Assembly (NCBI GenBank): GCA_965226645.1
Contig: CBDDDL010000002.1
Location: 62,001 to 126,000, forward strand
Length of the DNA stretch: 64,000 nt
Reading direction: 5' to 3'
Source of the DNA: Poriferisodalis sp965226645
GTDB lineage: Bacteria > Actinomycetota > Acidimicrobiia > Acidimicrobiales > Poriferisodalaceae
The notes under the pieces are model-generated. The model saw nothing but the letters and a program-made list of their open reading frames with translations, was not told the origin of the DNA and did no database searches. This document shows positions 57,686 to 64,000 of this stretch, piece by piece. Every line of letters begins with the position of its first letter. Within the stretch, counting starts at the first letter, position 1. Position numbers and translations under genes: made by a program.

Positions 57686-59694
57686 CGCTCGTCTCGCCCG
57701 ATTCGGGCCGCGGGGCTTCGCCTGTTGCTGGCCCGCAGGCCGGCGCGGCGGGTCATCTGCTGGGCTCTCGGCAGCGTTTCGCCCGGCGCTTCTTCGCCAA
57801 GCGTGCGGTGATTCCCGCTTCGCTCATCGTGCTGGCCGTCTTGGTAGCCGGGATCTTCGCGCCCTGGCTCGCTCCCTACGACCCGCTCGACCAGAGCCTG
57901 CTCGACACGATGCAGGGTCCGTCTTCGGAGCACTGGCTGGGGACCGACGATCTCGGCCGGGACGTGCTCAGCCGCCTCATCTTCGGCGCTCGCATAGCGC
58001 TGATCGCCGTTGCCCAAGCGATGACGGTCGCCGTGGTCATCGGCGTGCCGATCGGATTGTTCATCGGTTACGTGGGCGGTTGGTGGGACCGCATCGTGAT
58101 GCGAGTCGTCGAAGCCGTTGTCTCGGTGCCCGGGATCATGGTGGTCATCGTCATCATCACGGTGCTCGGAACGGGTCTCACGAAGGCGATGATCGCCCTG
58201 GGCCTGCTGTTCTCGACGGCCTTCCTCCGACTCGCCCGAGGCCTCGTCATCGCGGAGCGCGAGGAGCTCTACGTGCGTGCCGCACGCGTCGTCGGCGCAG
58301 GCACTGTTCGAATCGTGCGCAAGCAGATCCTGCCCAACGTTGCCGCTCCGCTCATCGTGCAGATTACCTTGACGACGGGCGCTGTCTTGCTCGCCGAAGC
58401 CGGCCTGAGCTTCTTGGGTCTCGCGGTGCAGCCGCCCGACGCCAGCTGGGGAACGATGCTGACGACAGCGTCGCGGTTCATCAACCTGCACCCCTGGCTG
58501 GCCCTGCCGCCCGGCATCGCCATCGCACTCGTTGTGCTCGCCGTGAATCTGCTCGGTGACGCCATCCGCGATTCGATTGGACGCGGCGTCGGCGAGACAG
58601 CCACCTTGCGACCCGGTGCACGACACAAGTCCGCTGCCGGCACGGGCGCGGGCGACGCTTCGGCAGGTCAGCGGCAGCGAGTTGGCGTGCCGGCCGATGC
58701 AGTGCCGGCCGATGCAGTGCTGGCCATCTCGTCGCTTCACGTGCAGTTCCCCTCGCCGCGCGGCGTGCCACTGACCGTTGTCAGCGATGTGTCTCTGCAC
58801 GTGCGGACGGGCGAAACGCTCGGCCTTGTCGGTGAGTCGGGGTGCGGCAAGAGCGTGACCGCTATGGCGGTGCTGGGTCTGGTGCCCGAACCCGGGGCAG
58901 CAACCGCCGAGGCGATCCTGGTTGGGGGCCAGGACGTGTCTGCGATGTCGCGCCGGGACCTCGAACGCCTACGAGGTACGCAGGCGGCGGCAATCTTCCA
59001 AGACCCCACCACGAGCCTGAATCCGGCCTTCCGGATCGGTGACCAGCTCTCGGAGATCCTGCGGATCAAGCGGGGCATGAGCCGCAGGGCCGCACGCAAA
59101 CGCTCCATCGAGTTGCTGGAGATGGTGGGGATACCTGATGCGGCGGCCCGTGCCCGAGCCTTCCCTCACGAGCTCTCCGGAGGGATGGCGCAACGAGTCG
59201 CGATCGCACGGGCGTTGTCGTGCGAACCGAAGCTATTGATCGCCGACGAGCCGACGACAGCGCTCGATGTGACGGTCCAGGCGGAGGTTCTGGCTCTGTT
59301 GCGCGACCTGCAACGCGAGCTCGGCATGGGGATGCTGTTCATCACCCATGACCTCGCAGTCGTCGCGGACATCTGCGACCGGGCGGCTGTGATGTACGCC
59401 GGCGAGATCGTGGAGGAAGCCGAGGTAACCGAACTGTTTGCGAACCCGCGCCATCCCTACACCGAGGGCCTGCTCAGCGCCGTGCCTCAAGCCGCCCATC
59501 GCGGCACCGCCTTGCGCTCGATACCCGGCGTGGTGCCGCAGCCGGGCGAATGGCCGACCGGCTGCCGCTTCGCGCCGCGTTGCCCCTACGCGACCACTCA
59601 GTGCACGACTGCACCGGTCGCGATCGAGGCAGACGGCGTACACCAGGCTCGTTGCGTGCGCGCGACTGAGCTCACCTTGGAAGGTGCCCAATGA
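57682..59694 (+). CDS. Fused ABC transporter permease (DppC type) and ATPase (DppD type)
   Basis: A 670-residue fusion. Residues ~30-300 are a DppC permease with an EAA loop (RAARVVGAGTVRIVRKQILPNV) and six helices. A linker at ~300-350 contains a VPADA repeat. From ~352 the ATPase begins: Walker A GESGCGKS near 384, Q-loop FQDPTTSLNPAF, signature LSGGMAQRVAIARAL, Walker B LLIADEPTTALD and the H-loop THD. The C-terminal oligopeptide motif (PTGCRFAPRCPYATTQC) is present. In most bacteria these are two genes. Its ends overlap the neighbours by 4 nt. Confidence 0.93.
   Translation: MTLVSPDSGRGASPVAGPQAGAAGHLLGSRQRFARRFFAKRAVIPASLIVLAVLVAGIFAPWLAPYDPLDQSLLDTMQGPSSEHWLGTDDLGRDVLSRLIFGARIALIAVAQAMTVAVVIGVPIGLFIGYVGGWWDRIVMRVVEAVVSVPGIMVVIVIITVLGTGLTKAMIALGLLFSTAFLRLARGLVIAEREELYVRAARVVGAGTVRIVRKQILPNVAAPLIVQITLTTGAVLLAEAGLSFLGLAVQPPDASWGTMLTTASRFINLHPWLALPPGIAIALVVLAVNLLGDAIRDSIGRGVGETATLRPGARHKSAAGTGAGDASAGQRQRVGVPADAVPADAVLAISSLHVQFPSPRGVPLTVVSDVSLHVRTGETLGLVGESGCGKSVTAMAVLGLVPEPGAATAEAILVGGQDVSAMSRRDLERLRGTQAAAIFQDPTTSLNPAFRIGDQLSEILRIKRGMSRRAARKRSIELLEMVGIPDAAARARAFPHELSGGMAQRVAIARALSCEPKLLIADEPTTALDVTVQAEVLALLRDLQRELGMGMLFITHDLAVVADICDRAAVMYAGEIVEEAEVTELFANPRHPYTEGLLSAVPQAAHRGTALRSIPGVVPQPGEWPTGCRFAPRCPYATTQCTTAPVAIEADGVHQARCVRATELTLEGAQ
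58687..58727 (+). repeat. 15-bp repeat (about 2.7 copies) in the DppC-DppD fusion linker
   Basis: GTGCCGGCCGATGCA occurs at 58687 and 58702, with a partial copy from 58717. It encodes VPADA-VPADA-V at the join between permease and ATPase. Confidence 0.85.
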
Positions 59695-60701
59695 GCGGCG
59701 CCGAATCGCTTCTCGCCGTCCGGGACCTGTTCGTCACCTACCGGAGTCCTCGCAGCCTCTTTCACCTGGCCGCGATCGATGTCCACGCGGTCAACGGTGT
59801 GAGCCTTGACATTGCCCAGGGGCAGACGCTGGGCCTCGTCGGCGAGTCCGGTTCGGGAAAATCGAGCACGGGCAACACCATCTTGGGCATGGTGCGGGCC
59901 GAGTCCGGCTCGGTGCGCTTTGACGGGATCGAGCTGACTGAATTGGACGGCAAGTACCCCAAGGACATCCGCCGCGACATTCAGGCCGTCTTCCAGGACC
60001 CTGCCTCGTCGTTGAACCCTTCGATGGTCATCGCGGACATCGTGGGCGAGCCGCTCGACATTCACGAGCGCCTCGACAAGGCGGCCCGGCTCGCAGCGTG
60101 TGAGGAGTTGCTGGACCTCGTGGGGTTGTCCCGTGAGCATCTCGAACGCAAGCCGCACGAGTTCTCGGGCGGGCAGCGCCAGCGCATCGCTATCGCTCGA
60201 GCCTTGGCGTTGCGCCCGCGCTTGCTGATTCTGGACGAGCCGGTGAGCGCCCTGGACGTGTCCACCCAGAGCCAGGTGATCAATCTCCTCGAGGAACTTC
60301 AGGAACGGCTCGGGCTCACGTACCTGCTGATCGCACACGATCTCGCCGTGGTGCACCATGCCAGCGATCGCATCGCGGTGATGTACCTAGGCAGCATCGT
60401 CGAGGAGGGCCCAGCCGACGAGCTGTATGCGGAGCCAGCGCATCCCTACACTCAGGCCCTGCTCGCGGCGGTGCCGGTCGCGAACCCGGTTCGCCAGCGC
60501 GAACGGCGACCCGCTGGCCGCATGAGCTCGGGGGAGATTCCCAGCCCGCTCAACCTCCCGTCGGGCTGTCCGTACCGCACTCGCTGCCCTCATGCTCACG
60601 ATGCGTGCGTGCACGAGCGGCCTCCGATGATCGATCTGGGCAATGACCGACAGGTGGCCTGCGTGCTGTACGCCGGTGACGGCAAGGAGATGCCTCGATG
60701 A
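59691..60701 (+). CDS. ABC transporter ATPase, DppF/OppF type
   Basis: A 336-residue protein. Walker A is GESGSGKSST, the Q-loop is FQDPASSLNPSM, the signature is FSGGQRQRIAIARAL, and Walker B is LLILDEPVSALD. The C-terminal oligopeptide/dipeptide domain with a CPYRTRCPHAHDAC cluster is present. It pairs with the ATPase half of the upstream fusion. Start and stop both overlap neighbours by 4 nt. Confidence 0.94.
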   Translation: MSGAESLLAVRDLFVTYRSPRSLFHLAAIDVHAVNGVSLDIAQGQTLGLVGESGSGKSSTGNTILGMVRAESGSVRFDGIELTELDGKYPKDIRRDIQAVFQDPASSLNPSMVIADIVGEPLDIHERLDKAARLAACEELLDLVGLSREHLERKPHEFSGGQRQRIAIARALALRPRLLILDEPVSALDVSTQSQVINLLEELQERLGLTYLLIAHDLAVVHHASDRIAVMYLGSIVEEGPADELYAEPAHPYTQALLAAVPVANPVRQRERRPAGRMSSGEIPSPLNLPSGCPYRTRCPHAHDACVHERPPMIDLGNDRQVACVLYAGDGKEMPR

Positions 60702-61681
60702 CCATGAATACGGCTGCGGCCTTCGCGGGCACTGGCCCACATACCGTCGGGATGGTCGACCACCTCACGGTGGTCGACCCCCAGCGTGACCATGAGATCG
60801 AGATCACCTGCCGCTACCCGACTGAGGCCGGGTCGCACAAGCTGCTGGTGTGGTGCCACGGGTTGGGCGGGACGCGCCATGCGAGCGTCGACTTGGCCGA
60901 ATTGTGGGCGAGTCACGGGTTCGTGGTCATCCAGCCGATGTTCCTGGACTCGATTGAGCACGTCGCGCGGGACTATCCCGAGCTCGGGCTCGAACGGCAC
61001 CACATCGACAACAACGAATGGGCCACGGTTCCCGAGTTCTTCGACTTCATGATCGGCCGCTTGCTCCAGCCCCCGTGGTGGCTGGCCCGCGTTGCGGACG
61101 TGAAGGCTGTCCTAGATCAAGCTCCCACACTGCTCGACGAGGTCGCGGAATTCGCCGGAACCGTCGACGGCGAGCGCGTCGGCGTCGGCGGTCACTCCTT
61201 CGGCGCCTACACCAGCCAGCTCTTCTCGGGAGTCACGATCGACCTGCCTGGCGAGGGGCCCACATCGTTCCGCGACGACCGGGTGGGTGCCGTGGTGCTC
61301 GCCAGCGGCCAAGGCCGCAACCAGCAGGGCCTGCGGGACGGCTCATGGGACACGGTGGTTTGCCCGATGCTCAACATCACCGGCAGCAAGGACATGGGAG
61401 CCACGACCGACGATCCGAATTGGAAACGTGAGCCGTTCCTGTTCGCACCGCCCGGCGACAAGTACGAAGCCTGGATGGAGGGTGCCGACCACGGGCTGGG
61501 AGGCATCGGCGGGAACATTTCGATGTTCGTCGAGAACGACGACCAGAAGAGGATCGTCGAGCAGACGACGCTGGCGTTCTGGCGGGCCTACATCGCCGAC
61601 GATGCCGAGGCGAAGGCGTGGCTCAACTCTGCCGCGCCGAGCGAATTCGGCGCGCCGATCCTGTCCTTCGCGCGGAGATGA
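60698..61681 (+). CDS. Alpha/beta hydrolase, cytoplasmic
   Basis: A 327-residue protein. LLVWCHGLGG is the oxyanion-hole region, GVGGHSFGAYT holds the nucleophile Ser, NITGSKDMG the acidic residue and GADHGLGG the catalytic His. The arrangement resembles PAF-acetylhydrolase/dienelactone-hydrolase-like proteins. Its start overlaps the end of the transporter ATPase gene, so it is translated with the transporter. It may hydrolyse the imported compound, which is an inference from operon position. Confidence 0.85.
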   Translation: MTMNTAAAFAGTGPHTVGMVDHLTVVDPQRDHEIEITCRYPTEAGSHKLLVWCHGLGGTRHASVDLAELWASHGFVVIQPMFLDSIEHVARDYPELGLERHHIDNNEWATVPEFFDFMIGRLLQPPWWLARVADVKAVLDQAPTLLDEVAEFAGTVDGERVGVGGHSFGAYTSQLFSGVTIDLPGEGPTSFRDDRVGAVVLASGQGRNQQGLRDGSWDTVVCPMLNITGSKDMGATTDDPNWKREPFLFAPPGDKYEAWMEGADHGLGGIGGNISMFVENDDQKRIVEQTTLAFWRAYIADDAEAKAWLNSAAPSEFGAPILSFARR

Positions 61682-61839
61682 CCGCGTGACACGACCGGCA
61701 CCGACGACATGGGTCCGGTGAAGGTCGGTTCCACGTCGACGAAGGTCCAAGTGCCGGGCATCGGCTTCCGTTTGAACGGGGACCGCCTGGCACCGCGGCG
61801 TCCACCGCAGCCCGCCGGAAGCAACAACGACGACCGGAT

Positions 61840-62901
61840 CTAGATCAGGTCGGCGGCCAGCTCGTTGAGGGGGACGCGCGGTCGGGTTCCGACGTGGGAG
61901 ATGACCTCGGCGGCCGCCCTTGAGCCGAGTCGGCCGCATCGTTCGAGGTCGTATCCCCGAGCGAGGCCGTAGAGCACTCCAGCGGCGTACAGATCGCCGG
62001 CACCGGTCCGGTCGACCACCTCGTCGACCGGCTCGATCGGAACGTCGACGATTTCGTCGGGGGTGACGAACACGGCCCCCGCAGCCGACAGCGTGACCGA
62101 TGCAATGTCCACTCGGCCCTGCACCGCCGCGAGCGCTTCGTCGAGGTCGTCGGTCTCGAACAGGGCCTTCAGCTCGGCTGCGTTGGCGAACAGCACGTTC
62201 GTGCAGCGATCCACCATGTCGATGAACTCACGCCGGTGGCGCTCCACGCAGAACGAGTCAGAAAGGCTGAGGGCAACCTGGCAGTGGTTGCCGGGCGCGG
62301 CACAGTGCTCAGCCACCTCGCGCAGCGCAGCCCGGGCCGCCGTCGGATCCCAGAGGTAGCCCTCAAGCAGCATCATCCGAGCGCGACCCACCATGGCCCA
62401 GTCCACATCGGCCGTCGCGAAGCCGGCAGAGGCCCCCAGATACGTGCTCATGGTGCGCTCGCCGTCAGGGGTGATGACGACGGTGCAGCGGCCTGTCGGA
62501 TCGTCGGCCGGCGCTCGTACGGTGGCGTGCTCGACCCCATGCGCGGCCATATCGGCGATGAACAGGTCTCCTAGGGCGTCCTCGCACACGCGGCCCATGT
62601 ACCCGGCCCTGCCGCCGAGCGCCGCGATGCCCAGCATCGTGTTCGCGACCGAGCCCCCAGGCGTCATCTCATCGGCTCCCCCGAGCATCTCGACGAGCGC
62701 CGTGAGCTCGACCGCCCGCTGGGTATCCACCAGCGTCATCGCTCCCTTGACGACACCCAGCTCGGTGACCATGGATTCGTCGGTGCGCAGGAGCACGTCC
62801 ACCATCGCATTGCCGATGCCAACGACATCGAGTGCATTGCCGGCTCCGACGGCATCGGGTGCGTTGCCGGCTCCGACGGCATCGGGCTGCTGGGTCTCCA
62901 C
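61840..62901 (-). CDS. PfkB-family carbohydrate/adenosine kinase
   Basis: A 353-residue protein from the GTG at 62901. A 9-residue repeat (DAVGAGNAP) occurs twice before the native start-like DVVGIGNAMVDVL. The PfkB motifs follow: PGGSVANTMLGIAALGG (substrate) and DRTGAGDLYAAGVLYGLARG with the catalytic Asp in GAGD. The sequence type (GNAMVDVL, GGSVANT) is that of adenosine kinase-like sugar kinases. The exact substrate is unproven. It is divergent from the M1 peptidase gene. Confidence 0.9.
   Translation of the reverse strand: METQQPDAVGAGNAPDAVGAGNALDVVGIGNAMVDVLLRTDESMVTELGVVKGAMTLVDTQRAVELTALVEMLGGADEMTPGGSVANTMLGIAALGGRAGYMGRVCEDALGDLFIADMAAHGVEHATVRAPADDPTGRCTVVITPDGERTMSTYLGASAGFATADVDWAMVGRARMMLLEGYLWDPTAARAALREVAEHCAAPGNHCQVALSLSDSFCVERHRREFIDMVDRCTNVLFANAAELKALFETDDLDEALAAVQGRVDIASVTLSAAGAVFVTPDEIVDVPIEPVDEVVDRTGAGDLYAAGVLYGLARGYDLERCGRLGSRAAAEVISHVGTRPRVPLNELAADLI
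62807..62887. repeat. 27-bp tandem repeat, three copies, at the PfkB kinase N-terminus
   Basis: Units start at 62807, 62834 and 62861. The unit closest to the gene body is the native N-terminal coding sequence (DVVGIGNAM); the other two are diverged copies of it, so the 5' end of the gene has been duplicated in frame. Confidence 0.92.
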
Positions 62902-62989
62902 CCCTGTGGGCTTAGCACCTCGGCTGGCCCACTCGCAGGTTCGATTCGGATGAACACGTGGCGCCAGCAACGAGCGCGCACCTCGTCGG

Positions 62990-62995
62990 TAGTGT
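62990..62995 (+). promoter_or_regulatory. Candidate leaderless -10 (TAGTGT) of the M1 aminopeptidase gene
   Basis: The hexamer ends 7 nt before the GTG at 63003. Confidence 0.45.
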
Positions 62996-63002
62996 GCGCG
63001 CC

Positions 63003-64000
63003 GTGACGTTCTTGCTTCCTGGCCCGAATTCTGGCGCAACTGCTGACGGTTCCCCGGCAGCCAGTGCAAACCCGTATCGCTTGCCGCGCGACGTGCGGCC
63101 AGTGAGGTACGACCTTGTCATTGAACCCGACCTCGATGCCGCACGATTCGTGGGCGAAGTCAGCATCGAAGCGACGCTGTCGGTGCCAGTCGACAGCGTG
63201 ACCATGAATGCCGCCGAGCTTGAGTGCTCCGATGCGACGCTTCGCCAAGGCGACGCGACCATCCCCGCCGAGATCTCGTTCGATCCGCAGACCGAGCGGA
63301 TGACGATGCGCCCCGCGGACGGAACCCAGCTTCAGCCCGGCAACGTACGCATCGACTGCAAGTTCGCTGGCGAGCTGAACGACAAACTTCGCGGCTTCTA
63401 TCGCTCGACGTTCGTCGACGACGCCGGTGAGACCCGCACCATCGCCACGACGCAGTTCGAGTCCACCAACGCGCGGCGCGCGTTTCCGTGCTTAGACGAG
63501 CCCGACTTCAAGGCCGTCTTCGGCGTCACGATGATCGTGCCAACCGACCTCATGGCGATCAGCTGCGGCGAAGTCGTGTCATCCGAGACGACGGCCGACG
63601 GACGGCGTCGCGACACCTTCGCCGACACCATGCAGATGTCCACCTATCTGATGGCCTTCATCGTCGGCGACCTCGAAGCGACTGATCCGGTGGACGTCGG
63701 AGGGGTGCCGCTGCGGATCGTTCACGTGCGCGGCAAATCGGCATTGACCGCCTTCGGACTCGAGGCAGGAGCGTTCGCTCTGGCGTGGCTGGTCGACTAC
63801 TACGGCATCGACTATCCGGGCTCCAAGATCGACCTGATCGCAGTGCCGGACTTCGCGTTCGGCGCAATGGAGAACATGGGCGCCATCACGTTCCGCGAGA
63901 CGCTGCTGCTGGCAGATCCCGCTAAGGCGACCACGGCAGAACTGCTGCGCATCGTCGATGTCATCGCGCACGAGCTGGCGCACATGTGGTTCGGGAATCT
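63003..64000 (+). CDS. M1 family metallopeptidase (aminopeptidase N-like), partial
   Basis: The gene runs off the right edge after about 332 residues. From the GTG at 63003 the frame reads YRLPRDVRPVRYDLVIEPDL, the usual N-terminal beta domain, then ARRAFPCLDEPDFKAVF. FGAMENMGAITFRE is the GAMEN exopeptidase motif, and VIAHELAHMWFGN contains the zinc-binding HExxH start. These are diagnostic for M1 aminopeptidases (PepN or ERAP type), which release N-terminal amino acids from peptides. The C-terminal part is not visible. Confidence 0.93.
   Translation, partial: MTFLLPGPNSGATADGSPAASANPYRLPRDVRPVRYDLVIEPDLDAARFVGEVSIEATLSVPVDSVTMNAAELECSDATLRQGDATIPAEISFDPQTERMTMRPADGTQLQPGNVRIDCKFAGELNDKLRGFYRSTFVDDAGETRTIATTQFESTNARRAFPCLDEPDFKAVFGVTMIVPTDLMAISCGEVVSSETTADGRRRDTFADTMQMSTYLMAFIVGDLEATDPVDVGGVPLRIVHVRGKSALTAFGLEAGAFALAWLVDYYGIDYPGSKIDLIAVPDFAFGAMENMGAITFRETLLLADPAKATTAELLRIVDVIAHELAHMWFGN

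Noticed and set aside
61682..61839. Small gene between the hydrolase and PfkB kinase
   Set aside because: No open frame of coding character is present in this 158-bp convergent gap, and no clear hairpin was seen.

Overview
The window reads as a contiguous piece of chromosome from a high-G+C Actinomycetota, most probably class Acidimicrobiia. The evidence is the strong G/C third-position bias, the tiny actinobacterial ribosomal proteins bS22 and bL37, the DUF501-ppx pair, myo-inositol-phosphate synthase, and the conserved block rsmI / metG-tatD-rsmA-ispE / glmU-prs-rplY-pth-mfd / surA-like-mazG-eno-ftsB. The class assignment is inference; no 16S rRNA gene is present. Many operon-head genes have a TANNNT hexamer only 6-10 nt before the start codon and no Shine-Dalgarno, which suggests widespread leaderless transcription.

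Layout. 1-9.5 kb: partial histidine phosphatase, a Rieske-ThDP enzyme fusion, a methyltransferase, a 2OG-Fe(II) oxygenase, two small secreted proteins (one Asp-rich, one His-rich) that share an 11-bp-phased operator and a 3' hairpin, inositol-phosphate synthase, a cytochrome P450, a ketopantoate-reductase-like gene and tRNA-Leu(UAA). 9.6-13.3 kb: a Cas4/RecB-like nuclease, an acetyltransferase, Ppx/GppA and DUF501. 13.4-19.3 kb: a CO-dehydrogenase-type maturation cluster (coxG, MobA-like, split XdhC, coxE, coxD) with an acyl-CoA dehydrogenase inside. 19.4-26.5 kb: a decayed DUF559-type gene between related palindromic repeats, then a TPR protein, metallophosphoesterase, aldo/keto reductase, fatty-acid desaturase and SDR. 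26.5-28.6 kb: small and medium subunits of a CODH-family enzyme (no large subunit in the window) divergent from a TetR regulator.

28.6-47.8 kb is the housekeeping block, interrupted by a decayed IS110-family element between mfd and the surA-like gene. 47.9-53 kb: a CoA-transferase/racemase, bL37, and an MBOAT plus two SGNH proteins, probably a surface O-acylation operon. 53-61.7 kb: phosphoglucomutase/phosphomannomutase and a tightly overlapping peptide/nickel-type ABC transporter operon in which one permease and one ATPase are fused, ending in an alpha/beta hydrolase. 61.8-64 kb: a PfkB kinase and the start of an M1 aminopeptidase.

The most unusual cross-cutting signal is a set of short tandem repeats with units of 15, 21, 27 or 30 bp (always a multiple of three) at gene starts, stops or junctions: Rieske-ThDP N-terminus, prs stop, prs upstream, glmU stop, metG/tatD junction, SGNH N-terminus, DppC/DppD fusion linker and PfkB N-terminus. 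The units are unrelated in sequence, so each looks like a local expansion that preserves frame. The second notable system is the pair of small secreted proteins with matched 11-bp-phased CCTGA operators, the layout expected of a PhoB/OmpR-type response-regulator regulon.
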